Shown piece after piece: positions 43,933 to 56,239 of a stretch of 64,000 bases of DNA. Location of the stretch: contig MCFH01000096.1 in NCBI GenBank assembly GCA_002104945.1, positions 1 through 64,000 on the forward strand, in the 5' to 3' direction. This DNA comes from Piromyces finnis. Lineage: Eukaryota > Neocallimastigomycota > Neocallimastigomycetes > Neocallimastigales > Neocallimastigaceae. The notes below the pieces were generated by a model. That model had not been told where the DNA came from and ran no database searches. It worked only from the letters and a program-made list of their open reading frames with translations. Position 1 is the first letter of the stretch. Each line of letters begins with the position of its first letter. The position numbers were made by a program, and so were the translations under genes.

Positions 43933-44461
43933 TTATTTGTATTTATATAATAAACTGTCTCTAAATATTTTCATCTTATTTTTATTCAAGTATTTAGTAA
44001 AACCATCTGCTAAATTTTCTTCTGATTTTATATATTCTAAACTGATTTTATTTTCTTTAATTAATTCTCTTACTTTATGATACTTAATATCAATATGTTC
44101 TGATTTTAGATTAATTGTTTCATTATTTACGTTATAAATAGTTGCTTGATTACCAATATTGATCTTTAAACATTCTTCCTTTATTTTCAATTCACTAAAG
44201 ATATTTTTATACCACAAAGCTTGCTTTGAGCATTCACAAAACCCATAATATTCTGCTTCGGCGGTTGAAGTTGATACACATTTTTGCAGTTTTGAGTACC
44301 AGCTTGTTGGTCCATTTCCTAATAAAAATACAAATCCAGTGGTAGACTTTCTTGTTTCCTCATCTCCCCCATAATCTGAATCTACAAAAATCTTCAAATT
44401 TAAGTTTCTTTCAAAACGGATTCCGTAATAAGGATTTTCTTTCAGATATTTGAATATCTGT
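43933..44461 (-). pseudogene. Copia-3 Pol C-terminus (RNase H only)
   Basis: The minus strand encodes the end of a copia polyprotein, closely similar to Copia-1: LQQIFKYLKENPYYG, FVDSDYGGDEETRKSTTGF, STSTAEAEYYGFCECSKQALW, SEHIDIKYHKVREL and LADGFTKYLN, ending in YKYK. One expected Asp of the DNQ motif reads GNQ. Upstream parts are lost: the fragment is cut by element H2 at 44462, and the ORF continues artificially into H2 as far as 44487. Confidence 0.85.
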
Positions 44462-44804
44462 TGTAACGAGGAACTAGTGATAACCACTAGGTTGTTGTAG
44501 GAATTAATAATAAATAAAATAAATAAATAAAAACACAGAATTAAATAAATATTATTATTTGGATTTTATATTATTTTATTTATTATTATTGAATGTTAAT
44601 AATAGCTCAAAGAGCATAAAATAAAAAATAATTCATGGTTTTTATATTCAATATATCTATTCTAAATTACATGATTGGTTATTACATAAAAATATAACAA
44701 TATTAATTTTATAAAAAGGAAACAGTCAGATTCGAACCAATGACAAAATCCATATCAGACTACGACCAGTACCATTGAACTATCAAAGCCGTTATAACGA
44801 TACT
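44462..44804 (-). mobile_element. Element H2, second copy of H, truncated
   Basis: It starts TGTAACGAGGAACTAGTGATAACC on the plus side and matches H1 over about 340 bp. On the minus strand it has A box TAGTTCAATGG and B box GGTTCGAATCT with tRNA spacing. It is cut at 44804 by LTR G and element D2; the terminal TGATATCGTTACA seen in H1 is missing. It sits inside Copia-3 pol. Confidence 0.75.
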
Positions 44805-45510
44805 TGTTAAGGAACCAACAAATAATGTTATTCTTGTCATAATTAATGATTATGACCTAATCCATTATTGTTCCTAAATGTATGAAAACTTTACAATATT
44901 CTTATTTGTAAATTAATGTATACACTTAAATTATATTTAAAATTATTAATAATTATTTTTATTGAACTTAAATTTTATTTTATTAAACTTAAAAATTAAT
45001 TTAGTAATAATAATATATTGAAAATTATAGTTTATTGAACTTTTAGTTTAATTTATCAAGTTAATGAATTTTTATTAATTAAAATTATGAATAATATTTC
45101 TGTAAAATAGTAAAATTCTTTAGTTAAATATATTTAAAGTAAACTTTTAATGTATGTTAATCAATTTAATAATATGTATAAATATTTATTATAATAGTAA
45201 TGTAATTTTATTATTCATTTAAAAGTAATTTAAATACTAAAATTAATGTAAATAATTAAAGACTAATTCTTTTAATTAACACTACTTAATTTTTTACAAA
45301 AAGTATAAAAAGGTGTATATTATAAGAATTAGAGAATAGACAGATATTTTTATTTTTATTTTTATTTTATTTTATAATTTTATATTAATATCTTAATAAA
45401 ACAATTTTATTAATAAAACAATTTTTCTTATTTCATTTTAATATTATTTTTGAGTATTAATAAATTTATTAATATTTTATAAATAAAAGTAAATTCCTCG
45501 AACCGTAACA
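44805..45510 (+). repeat. Solo LTR G, related to the D LTR
   Basis: It starts TGTTAAGGAACCAAC and ends CCTCGAACCGTAACA. TACT flanks it at 44801-44804 and 45511-45514. Its ends resemble those of the D LTR (TGTTAAGGAATGAAC...GAACCGTAGCA), but the interior differs. It inserted about 14 bp upstream of the tRNA-like unit of H2. Confidence 0.75.
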
Positions 45511-45514
45511 TACT

Positions 45515-46373
45515 TGTTAAGGAATGAACATAAATAGTTGAATTAGCTAGAATTTTAGGAATTAACCTTCAACTATTTATATTCCTTACTAGTGTTTAAC
45601 TCTATTTTTAAAATATAAAAATTATAATATATAATTTTTATACATTTTTCTAGTAATTATTAATATTTTTATTATATAGTTATATTATTTGTATATAGTT
45701 ATTTAAGACCTTTATTATTAGTATTAGTATAATTACTTATAATATTTTATACTTATAAATTTTACAAAATTTTATTATTAAAATAGTTATAGGTATTTTA
45801 TTATTATTTAAGGTTTATTTTATTAATTAACTTTATTGTATAATATTTTATAATTTGAAATTATGACATAGAATTTAATTATAATTTTTACTAAAAGAGG
45901 CAACTGTTACACACAAAACAGAAGATACCTCGACAGAAAAATTATTATTTATGTCTAAAAAAGGGCATAATTAATTGAATAATATAATTTTATTATATGT
46001 CATAATTAAATATATAATATATGATATGCAAAAATGTTACACATATCATAAATTAAAATTTTATTAATTATAAATTAAAAATTTTTCTATTCAAATATTA
46101 AGAGATTATTCATAATATATATTAAGGATTTAATTAATATATGTTACAGTGAATGATCCATATATTATGAATGAAATCAATTTAAATCCTTAGCTATCCA
46201 AAACCATTAAATTTCAAATAATGGATAGTTGGAAAAAGTACGAGGATTTTTGAGAAAAATTTTAAAAATTGAAAAATCAAAAATAAATTAAATGAATAAA
46301 AATTTAAAATTAAATAAATTTTTATTTTTATAACTATTCAAGTGTTTTGTGATATCTTATTTGAACCGTAGCA
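45515..46373 (+). repeat. 5' LTR of D2
   Basis: It starts TGTTAAGGAATGAAC and ends GAACCGTAGCA. It matches the D1 LTRs except for a ~27-bp insertion near 45780 and scattered substitutions. TGGTGGAGATATCGGGG at 46381-46397 is the candidate primer site. Confidence 0.88.
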
Positions 46374-46777
46374 TAATTAATGGTGGAGATATCGGGGATA
46401 ATAATAACATATTGATATCACACTACATTTTTATAGTTACTTTTATATTTATTTTTGTATTATTATTTAATTAAAATAGTTAATAATTCAAAAGAGGGTT
46501 ATACTAGTATAATAAAAAGTTATATACTTCAAGGCACAAATTAAAATAGTTAATAGAGAGAAATTAATATTGTTAATTGGTGCAGTTAAGGAAGTATTTT
46601 ATATTGGTATTACTAGTTTAACTAAAGAGAATAATTATTAGTGTTGTTAATTAAATATATTTCAAATATTGTTGTAATTCATTCTTTTAAATTCTTATAA
46701 AAGAAAATTATTTTTTTTTAAACTTGTTTCATTCTTTAATATTATTGTAAAATTGTATTTTTATCTTTATTTAAAAC

Positions 46778-47698
46778 TTGTATATAAAAATGAGTACGGG
46801 AGCTGATAAATCTATTGACTTTGCTAAATTAATGAAGAAATTAAAGCATGTCACTGGATTAACCGAAGATAATTTGGACATTAAGACTTGGTATAGTCAA
46901 TTAAAGTATTGGACTATGCTTCAAGATGTTAAAAGTCCAAAAATGGTGTTTCTAGCTTGTTTGTTTACTACTACAGGAACACCAAATGAACTTATTCAAG
47001 AGTTGAATCCTAATAAGGACTTTGAAAGTGATGAAGACAGTGAAGATAGTGATGAAGAAGATGAAGGTAGAGGAAAGAGAAGAGCTCACTACCCTTCCCT
47101 TAAAAAGATAGTCACTATGTTAGAAGAATTTTATGGAGTAAAGGAAGATCAAATAGAACTTCTCAAGGAGCTTAGGGATATGCGAATCAAAAAGAATGAA
47201 AAAGTAAAAGACTTCAACATAAGGTACCGTTCCTTGTATGTCAAACTAGACAAGAAGCGTAGAAGGAAAGTAGATGTTGAAGATTACTTAGATTCCATTG
47301 AGCCTAACTATAAAGCCTGGGAAAATGTGCGTAGGGAAAAAGAAGTTACTTTAGCAGAAGCCTACAAGCTTGCCGAAGATGGGGATAGACTAAATTTAAG
47401 AAATCGTCATAAAGCTAACAATTATGATGTATCCACCTCTTCTAACTCTGATAAAAGATATAAAAATAAATATGAAAGAAAAGAAGATAGCTATGAAAGG
47501 AACAAGAAGCCAACAATAGTGAATTATGGTAATGATAAGAAAGATCCTATGAATGAGTTGACGGAGAAAATGAGAAACTTAACTATCAAAACTTGCTACT
47601 TTTGCAACGAGAAGGGACACTTTCAATATCATTGTCCTAAACTGAGTGCCATAGTAGAAGAAAACAAACAAAAGGCCAGAAAAGGTCATTTAAATTAG
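46778..47698 (+). CDS. Ty3-type Gag of D2
   Basis: This 306-residue Gag is nearly identical to D1 Gag (for example LMKKLKHVTGL here against LMKELKHVTRL), with the acidic stretch, basic region and CCHC knuckle CYFCNEKGHFQYHCPK. It is intact and ends at TAG 47696-47698 after slippery TTTAAAT. Confidence 0.9.
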   Translation: MYIKMSTGADKSIDFAKLMKKLKHVTGLTEDNLDIKTWYSQLKYWTMLQDVKSPKMVFLACLFTTTGTPNELIQELNPNKDFESDEDSEDSDEEDEGRGKRRAHYPSLKKIVTMLEEFYGVKEDQIELLKELRDMRIKKNEKVKDFNIRYRSLYVKLDKKRRRKVDVEDYLDSIEPNYKAWENVRREKEVTLAEAYKLAEDGDRLNLRNRHKANNYDVSTSSNSDKRYKNKYERKEDSYERNKKPTIVNYGNDKKDPMNELTEKMRNLTIKTCYFCNEKGHFQYHCPKLSAIVEENKQKARKGHLN

Positions 47699-47722
47699 AT
47701 AGTGGGAGAAGAAGCACTCCCA
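47689..47722 (+). promoter_or_regulatory. -1 ribosomal frameshift signal, TTTAAAT plus hairpin (D2)
   Basis: T TTA AAT is at 47689-47695, stop at 47696-47698, hairpin TGGGAG 47703-47708 with CTCCCA 47717-47722. The sequence is the same as in D1. Confidence 0.82.
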
Positions 47723-50154
47723 GTAATCCAAAAATAGCTTCACTTAATAACAGTTCAGTTGATAATAATGAGTACTCTGAATATTCTGAGTATTCTGACT
47801 TATCAGATAATGAAGAAATATCTTCTATTGAAGATAAAATTATTGCTGCAGCTAAAAGAAAAGCTAATGATGAAGAAGACTCTTCCAAGAAAAGAGTACA
47901 AAAATCATTAAAAGAAGACCCAAGACCAATAGTTACCCCTGCTACTAGGAAGCAACAAGAACGTGAACTCAGTAATGAGAGTTTAGAATCAGGTTCACCA
48001 TCACAACCCAAGAACCAACTTGACACGTCTGTTCTGAGTCAACCTAATATTAACAAGGAAAAAGAGAAAAGTAAAAGACTCAGAGAAAAACAAAGAAGTA
48101 AACCACCAACCCCCATAAATAAAGACGAAAGAGAAGAAAACGAAGATATGGAGGTCAGTATTGATACGGAAGATAAAGTAGAAGTAGAAAAAGCTAAAAA
48201 GAAAAATACAGATATTCTACCGACGTTATTGAAAATGACTAAAGATAAAGAAAAAGATAAAACTAAAGAGGAGAAAGTCACACGTAATATCCAAATGAGA
48301 GGTGATACCAGTGATTATGATATTTTTGAAGATTTAAACACAGCTAAATGTGATATTACTTATGGACAGTTATTTAATGTATGCCCAAAAATAAGAACAC
48401 AACTTTCCCAAGGACTAAAGTTAGAGAAAGTACTAGGCAAGGTATCAGGTGCATTAAATAACATAGTAGCTACTACAACCTTATTAAATAATATCAACCA
48501 TGACTATATAAGTAAGAATAATGAAGCTTCAGAAGAAGATATAGCAATGGTGGATGCGACTGTGGATGGGATACCAGGAAAACTACTGGTGGATACGTGT
48601 AGTAACTTAAATGTTATTACATCTTCTTTTTACAAAAGACTACCAAAGGAATATGAAGTGGTAGGAATAAGCAAAGGACGTATTCGACTAGCTACTACTG
48701 ATGAAGAATACTCTGAGGGTACTGTGGTGCGTATACCAGTTAGAATAGGAGAGGTAGAACTAGTGGTTGACTTCAGAATACTTGAAAAAGAAGAACCGTT
48801 CTATGATATGTTAATAAATTATAAAACTCAAGTAGATAATTTATTATATATAAATCCAGTAACCAAGAGCTTATGTCAAGTGAAAGAAAGAGGTGTAGTA
48901 GAAGAAATAGTACCTATCAATAACCAATATTATAATGAAGGAAAATTGGTATGTACTATTAAGAAGATACCAGATGGAGATACTAAAAGCTTGAAGTCTA
49001 TTGAAGGTTTACCACCTCAGGAGTATATACACAATGAGATATTCTTGAACACCTTACCAAAAGATAAACGGAAAGAAATACTCCGACTTTTGGAAGAAAA
49101 CTTAGAGATTATTGCGACGTCTTCTGAGGAATTAACGCCTTCTAAATTATCACCACATAAAATAAATCTAAAGGCTGGTGTAAAACCAGTTAAACAAAGA
49201 GCTTATAGGTTAACTAAATTTAAATCAGATATACTAAAAGAAGAGTTAACTAAGCTAATAGAAAAAAAGTTAATAGAGCCGTCCTATTCAGAATGGTCCT
49301 CCCCTGTAGTTCTGGTTCCAAAACATAATGGTAAGTGGAGAATGTGTGTGGACTATAGGAGAGTGAACGACCTCACGGAAAAGGACTCTTATTCACTCCC
49401 CTATATTGATGAAATATTTGATAGTCTGAACGGAGCCAAAATATTCACTACTATGGACTTATATTCAGGTTATCATCAAATTTCTATGCATGAGGAAAGC
49501 ACTGAGGTTACTAGTTTTACTACCAAGTTTGGTAACTATCAGTTTAAGGTCATGCCGTTTGGGTTAACTAATGCACCAGCAACTTTTCAGAGGGAAATGA
49601 ATAAGATATTATTTCCTTTAATAGGAAATTGTGTATATAATTTTATTGATGATGTACTCATATATTCCAAGAGTGTGGAAGAACACATGGAACATATTAA
49701 GAGAGTATTTGAAATATTGAAAGAAAATGAATTAAAAATAAATCTTGAGAAATGTAGTTTTATGAAGGAAGAAGTAAATGTATTAGGTCACAGGTTATCT
49801 ACTAAAGGTTTGAGTCCTTTGGAAAGTAAAATAGAAGCCATAAGGAAGTGGGAAGCTCCAGGAAATATTCATGAGTTACGTTCGTTTTTGGGTGCAGTAG
49901 GATATTATCGAAATTTTATTCCTAATTATTCTCAAGTAACCGCGCCCTTATGTGAGTTATTAAAGAAAAATGTACGATATAAATGGGAAGAAAAACATGA
50001 AAAAGCATTTAAAGTATTAAAAGAAAAACTGATAAACGCTCCCATTTTAAAGTTTCCTGAATTTGATAAGCCTTTTATCATACGTACGGACGCGTCGTAT
50101 GAAGGAGTGGGTGGTGTTTTATTACAAGAAGATGAAACTATTTTCAATATTTAA
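47695..50154 (+). pseudogene. Truncated Pol of D2 (protease, RT, start of RNase H)
   Basis: It is open in the -1 frame from the slip site; first ATG at 48148. It holds the protease with the same DTC motif (Asp codon 48592-48594), complete RT including FIDD, and the RNase H start up to GVLLQEDET. At about 50138 the D sequence ends and the frame runs into antisense B3 DNA, stopping at 50154. RNase H remainder and integrase are gone. Confidence 0.9.
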
Positions 50155-53100
50155 AGAAGGTGGGGCTTGAATCCAAACTAGATCATCAATTTTAAAATTT
50201 GGAGCTTCTAAACGACTTTTATCCACTCTTCTTTTATACAATTCTTTGGAGCGTAGTAACACTTCTTTTATGTGGTTGAATGCATCATTAACGTTTTGAA
50301 CTAGTTTATGATTAATATTACATTGTGGTAATAGGGTCATTTCATCCATCGGAGGATGAAAACCATAATTAATGAAGAATGGTGTTTCTTTGGTTGATTC
50401 ATTAACAGCATTGTTATAAGCGAATTCTGCAAGTGGAAGCCAGTCAACCCAATCGTCATGATAAAAAGACTTGGAATAACATCTAAGATACTGTTCAATA
50501 AAAGAATTTGACCTCTCGACCTGTCCAACAGTTTCATGATGGTCAGTAGTAGCTATTCTTGGATGAATATATAATAAATCCAAAAATTCGAGCCAAACAT
50601 CACTTGTGAATTGTGAGCCTCTATCAGTATATAGGTCATAAGGGAGACCATGTAGACGATATACATTGTTTAAAAAAGCTTTAGCAGTTTGTGCTGCATT
50701 TGGAACTTGTTTAAACGGAACTAGGTGAATCATTTTGGAAAAGCGGTCAACCACTACCATAATAACGGTGTATCCTTTAGACTCAGGAAGGCCACAAAGA
50801 AAATCAATTTCTATAGATTTCCATGGGCGTTCTGGAGTATCTAAGGGTTGCAATTTTCCATACTTACGATGTCTAGTTACTTTATTTCTTGCGCATGTTT
50901 CACAAGAATTAACAAATTTAGTGACATCATCTTTAATTTTAGGCCACCAAAAATTTCGAGTTATCAATTCTAAAGTTCTTTTTATACCAAGATGTCCAGC
51001 AGAGGGTTGTTCATGATATTTCATAAGAACATCTAAACGTAGTTTTTCAGGAATATAAACTAAGTTATTATATAGAATAAGATTATTTTTTAATTCAAAC
51101 TTGTTCATTTTCCTAAATGGTTTATAAGCCTTTTGGTCATTATATGGGCTGAAATATAACATAATATCCTTAGCGGTTTCATCATCCTTTAAGTATTGAA
51201 TAACTTGTTCCAAGAAGTTACTCATAATACCTATGAAGCTTGGTATGAGTTTTACATTTTTTGAGTCTAAAATAAATTCTGGCTTTACTTCATAAGTCTT
51301 ATCCATGTAATCAGGTCTGCGAGATAGACTATCAGGTTTACCATTCTTACGACCTTGTCTGTATATAAATTCAAAATTGTATTCTTGAAAGAAAAGGTGC
51401 CAGCGATGTTGTCTTTGATTACCTACCTTTCCTCCAAGAGTATAAAGTAAGTTTCTATGATCAGTGTAAACTTTTATTTTGTACTTAGCACCAAGAAGAA
51501 GGTGCCTCCAAGTAGAGAAAGAATCCTTAATGGCTAATAATTCTTTATCTGTTATAGAATAGTTAACTTCAGAACTACTGAGACTTCTGGAATAGTAAGC
51601 AACAGGATGTAAACGATTTTCTGAATCATATTGAGATAGTATAGAACCAATAGCAACATTACTTGCATCACATTCTAAAATATATTGTTTTTGAGGATCA
51701 GGATGTGATAAAATAGGTGCGGAAGTTAAACGAGTTTTTAAAATGTTAAATGAGGATTCACATTCTGTAGACCACTTGAACTTTGCATTCTTTTTTGTTA
51801 AGTTGTGGAGGGGTTTAGCCAAGTCTGCAAAATTCATTACAAAGCGTCTATAATAGTTACAAAGACCTAAAAATCTTTGTACATCCTTAACTGTGGTAGG
51901 AGTAGGCCAATTTTTGATTGATTCTATCTTTTTTGGGTCGGTAGCAATTCCTGAACCTGAAATAACATACCCTAAGAATTCAACTTGTGGTTTGTCGAAT
52001 TCACATTTAGGAAGCTTAGCGTATAGATTATTTTCTAATAGTTTTGAAAGAACTTCACGTACATGTTGGTGGTGTTCTTCTAAGGTTTTTGAAAATATAA
52101 GAATATCATCCAAATAGAGAATAACAGATTTTTCTAAGAAAGGTCTGAGAACAGAATTTATAAATGCCTGGAAAGTAGCAGGAGCATTACGTAAACCAAA
52201 TGGCATCACTAAATATTCATAGTAACCAAATTTTGTGCGAAAAGCAGTTTTATATTCGTCACCATTTCTTATTCTAACTAAATTATAAGCAGAGCGTAAG
52301 TCGAGCTTGGTGAAATAATTTGCACCTTTGACACGTTCTATAATGTCGGTAATAAGCGGTATTGGGTAGGAATTACGTATCGTTACAGAATTGAGTTTTT
52401 TATAATCAATACAAACTCTAAGAGTACCATCTTTCTTTTTCTGGAACACCACTGGATATCCTGCGGGTGATTCGGATGGTCTAATAAAGCCTTTTTCTAA
52501 ATTTTCCTTGATATACTCTTCTAAAACTTTTGATTCTTCTTCTGATAAAGGATAGATGGGACCATAATGAAGAGTAGCATCTTTTTCTAGTACTATTTTG
52601 CAATCTGTAATTCTATGTGGCGGTAGTTTATCAGCTTCTTGTTTGCTGAAAACTTTTGCCAAATCTCGATAGGGTTCTGGAATATCCTCAATAGTATGTT
52701 CTTCTAAATTGCTTACTTCTTCTGGTTTTTCGGACAAAAAAGTATGAATTAAATAATTATAATTATATCCATCATAATTATTTTTATTTAATATAACTTT
52801 TTTAGAAAATTTGGAACGTTTAAATTTGAATTTGTGGAATCGACCATTTTTCTTCTTCTTAAAGGTTTTGGATCTGAAATAAAAATTATGAATTTTATTT
52901 TTTAAATTATAAAAAGTAGCGGAATATTTTTTATCATTATTTGCACCTGTAGAAGTGGTAGGTGTAGTATTCTTATCATTTCTATTATAAGAAATGAATT
53001 TTTCTAAATTTAAAAACTTAGTAGCATGCTTCATATTGAATTTCTTTTTGTTAAAATCATATTTTAAATTTGAATATAAATATTTTTTATTGTAATTATA

Positions 53101-53556
53101 ATGAATTTCATATTTGGACATGAATATATTTCCAAATAATAAATCTGCCGGAATATAATCTGCAAGTAAAAATTTTTCTTTGAAATTGATGAAATGAAAT
53201 TTATTGTTGATAAATAGTTTTAACTGGAAGTTTAGTTTGATATATTCATCAAGTTCAATTGAAGTACCACTGATACCTTGTACAGTGATAACATTATTCA
53301 TTTTATGAGGATGTAATTGTAATGTACGTAATAGTTTGTACGACATAAAATTACAATAAGATCCACTATCTAATAGTGATGTACATATAGTTTTATTATG
53401 TATTTTATTTGTACCTCCATTATTGGATAATATATATGTATTAAAAGTAAAGAATGTTGAAGGTAACGTATTATCTTTATTGATAGTGGGAAAAGTGTAG
53501 TTTAATATTTTTATATTCGAGTGGTGATGGGACTTCAATGGAAGTCCTTTATTTAG
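50139..53556 (-). pseudogene. Pol of B3, C-terminally truncated
   Basis: This long -1 frame of about 1140 codons has no ATG near its start. Domains: protease [13 protein letters not shown] with [34 protein letters not shown] and active site YLDD; RNase H (LECDASNVAIGS, YTDHRNLLYTL, GKPDSLSRRPDY); HHCC (HEQPSAGHLGIKRT, CETCARNK); integrase (IDFLCGLPESK, TDRGSQFTS, DHHETVGQVERSNS), then DLVWIQAPPSLN. The frame then enters D2 antisense sequence and stops at 50122. The integrase C-terminus, including any chromodomain, is missing. Close homology to element A Pol puts B in the same lineage. Confidence 0.9.
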
Positions 53557-53562
53557 TTTTTT
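53530..53562 (-). promoter_or_regulatory. -1 ribosomal frameshift signal, AAAAAAC plus hairpin (B3)
   Basis: The heptamer complement is at 53556-53562, stop codon at 53553-53555, and the 7-bp hairpin GGACTTC/GAAGTCC at 53547-53530. The loop is CATT, as in B1. Confidence 0.85.
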
Positions 53563-54584
53563 GAACTAATTTTTTGAGCCTTATAATTGTTGTTATAGTA
53601 ATTATTATTATGTTTTTGGAAGTTATTGCTATTGTTATTGTTATTGTTATTGTTGTTGTATGGTCTGTGGTGGTTGAAATGTGAATTTCTTTTCTTGTTA
53701 GATTTGGAACTGGAAGACTGGGTAATCTTATTCTTTGTAGAAAGAGAACTTTCAATCAAAATACATCTAGTTATAATGGACTCCATAGTGGTTGGAAATA
53801 CCTCCATCTTTTCAATTTCTTCCTGATATTTTGGATGTAACCCATTGTAAAAGATTAAAGATAATGCTTCTTCATTCCATTTAAATTGTTGTGAAAGAGA
53901 GCGGAATTCTTCGATATAATCATTTATTTTACCATATTGTTGTTTTAAACGAATTATTTTGATTTTAGCTATCTTGTAACTAGCAACATTGGAGAAAGCA
54001 ATTCTTAATCCATCCAATAATTCTTGCATGGTAGCTGGATAAATATTATCCTTGTACTTGGCAAGATACCAATTTCTAGCAGCATCACGAAGACGGGATT
54101 GTTCAAAATTAATTTTTGTTTCTTCTGGTAAAGATCGATTTGGTAGAGTTTTAAAAGTATCTTCACATAATTGGCAAAATAGATCGGTCTCACTAGTCTT
54201 ACCGGAAAACATACCTGGATCTGGGACTTGAGTAATTGGGGTAGCAAAACGACCTCTCATGATAACATCATGATCTAAGTCAAATCTTGTTGAAGTAGAT
54301 TCATCATCTCTAAAGGCAGTAGGTCTTGGAGTAGCTATCCTATCATAGTTGGTATGTAACAATGGATGTTCATCTTCATTCTGAGTAACTTGACTATTAT
54401 TCATACTGGTTAATACTCCCATGATTTCATTTAAACGATTGTTCACATCATTGGAAAAATTTTGAAAATCTTCACGGAAAACCAAATTTTCATTGATACC
54501 CTCAATGATATCTTTGGCAGTCTGAGTAGCATCCTCTCTAAGTTGGTTTACCTCGTCTGGGAAGTTAGGAACTGGAGTGAACAT
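53553..54584 (-). CDS. Ty3-type Gag of B3 (343 aa)
   Basis: This is the intact version of the B Gag. It starts at ATG 54584 (MFTPVPNFPDEVNQLRED) and has CAG where B1/B2 have the TAG stop. The core (FCQLCEDTFKTLPN, RDAARNWYLAKY, FYNGLHPKYQEEIE) is shared with element A; the tail is Asn-rich without a CCHC knuckle. It ends at the slippery site into pol. Confidence 0.92.
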   Translation of the reverse strand: MFTPVPNFPDEVNQLREDATQTAKDIIEGINENLVFREDFQNFSNDVNNRLNEIMGVLTSMNNSQVTQNEDEHPLLHTNYDRIATPRPTAFRDDESTSTRFDLDHDVIMRGRFATPITQVPDPGMFSGKTSETDLFCQLCEDTFKTLPNRSLPEETKINFEQSRLRDAARNWYLAKYKDNIYPATMQELLDGLRIAFSNVASYKIAKIKIIRLKQQYGKINDYIEEFRSLSQQFKWNEEALSLIFYNGLHPKYQEEIEKMEVFPTTMESIITRCILIESSLSTKNKITQSSSSKSNKKRNSHFNHHRPYNNNNNNNNNSNNFQKHNNNYYNNNYKAQKISSKN

Positions 54585-55220
54585 TCTAAAGTAGCCACTA
54601 AACAGCGGGTAAAGATTATTGTTAAGTTTTTGGATTTGGTTATGCGGCCAGGTCAGAATGTTAGCAATTATATAGTAAATATGTTTTTAAGAAATTAAAT
54701 TTAAATATAAAATAACCCTTTAAACTTCCAAATGAAAAATTAATATTTATTCTTTAGAATAACTTTTTTTTATAAAATTTTATTTATTTATTAATAATAA
54801 TATAAATGATAATATATTTAATAACTATATAATTAAGATTATAACTATAATCTTTACAAAGAATTAAAATCAAATTCAATTCATTCTATTTTATATTCTT
54901 TGTTCAGATTATTAAATTGATAAAAATAAAGTATTACATGTAATATGTTAATAATATAATAAGATTGTTTGTTTGTTTGTTTGTTTTGTCATGACATAAA
55001 ATAAAATAAACATATGATTAATCATTTAAACACTTGATCCATTAACCTATTTTATAATAATTAAAATTATTTAATTTATAAATGTTAACTGTTACACCTA
55101 AATGGTTTAGTTCTATTTTTAGTAACAGTCACTATCATTAATTAAATTAATATAATTAGAATTTCTATTGATATCTTTTTAATTTTCGTCAAGTCATAAG
55201 AAATGTCTATGATCCATACT
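54585..55220 (-). other. Leader of B3
   Basis: This non-coding region between LTR and gag matches the leaders of B1 and B2 (2137-2771 and its mirror), including three GTTT repeats near 54966-54985. TGGATCATAG lies 4 nt after the LTR and is the only primer-site candidate seen. Confidence 0.5.
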
Positions 55221-55612
55221 TGATATCATATTAATTTTAATTTACTTATTAAAATCTTCAAATGATCATATCTTCCTTAAATGACCAGTTAGAAGGACCG
55301 CGATTGTACCAAAATATAGCTTTTTCCTTAAGCTTTCTAATAAACCCGGTTTCACAACCGTAGCACTTACAGCCGTAGCGATCGTTTTTGGCAAGTTACA
55401 CCTTGTTTCGTGTTTGTTTATTTTTGGTTAAGGGTTATAGTGTATTGATATTAAATTTTTTGAAATCATAACCCTTTCACTGAATCAGAATTTAAAAGGT
55501 GACTTTTAAAGGTGTTTTAAAATAATTATTGGGATTATTTAATTCTAATTATTATGTTTAATTAATTATAGATATTATCTGAATTTGTTTTAAATCCAGT
55601 TAATATCTTCAC
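55221..55612 (-). repeat. 5' LTR of B3, truncated
   Basis: It matches the 3' half of the internal LTR unit of B1 (about 1745-2136) and is cut at TATCTTCACAA, where C-associated sequence begins. Confidence 0.7.
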
Positions 55613-55668
55613 AATTTTTTCCATGTGTCCAAATTTTTTAAATTTTTATATATGTTATTGTGACGAAA
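55613..55668 (-). repeat. C-associated sequence left of the E composite
   Basis: TCCATGTGTCCAAATTTTTT and the following bases match 42973-43022 left of solo LTR C2. It probably forms one unit with 61671-62171, split by the E composite. Confidence 0.6.
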
Positions 55669-56239
55669 TGATAACGGATTGGTAGTTATATTACAACTTT
55701 TTAACTACTTCTTCTGTTATCTTATATTGTTTTATCTCGACAGCTATTGTACGAGCTTTAACAATATCTACTAGTTTTATTAATTTATTTTAAGTTATTT
55801 TATAATTTTAATAGTTTTATTATTTTAATAATATTTATATAGAATAATAACACCAGATTTATTCTATAAAATATTATTTATTATTAACACAATAATTACA
55901 AATTAGACAAGTTTAATTTCGTTTTTATATTTTCTTTTATTTATTGTTCTTACGCTCTTTTTAACAATAATTTTATTATATAAAAACTTATTTTTGTCTT
56001 TTAAATATATTATGTATTCACTAATTAATTATATTAACTATTATTAAAATTTAACTTATTATTAATAATCTAAGTCTTCTTATTTTCTACTAAAAAATAT
56101 TATTATTCTTTATAATAAAAATTATTTTTATAATTTAACCCAATCAAATATATAAATTTATAAAATATTTGATTTTATGTAAATTATATTTTTATAATAA
56201 ACTATATAAAATTATTTAATAATTATTTTATAATAAAAT

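Larger units (their letters stand above)
45515..50138 (+). mobile_element. Truncated Ty3-type element D2
   Basis: A second D copy: 5' LTR 45515-46373, leader, gag, frameshift site and pol up to the RNase H start. At 50138 it is joined to element B3 in opposite orientation; the rest of pol and the 3' LTR are lost. Its LTR is 859 bp because of small insertions relative to D1. It follows a TACT word at 45511-45514. Confidence 0.9.
50139..55612 (-). mobile_element. Truncated Ty3-type element B3
   Basis: On the minus strand: partial 5' LTR (55612-55221), leader, intact gag, frameshift site, and pol as far as late integrase, where it is fused to D2 at about 50139. The 5' LTR is cut by the C-related sequence at about 55613. 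B3 supplies the pol domains missing from B1 and B2. Confidence 0.88.
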
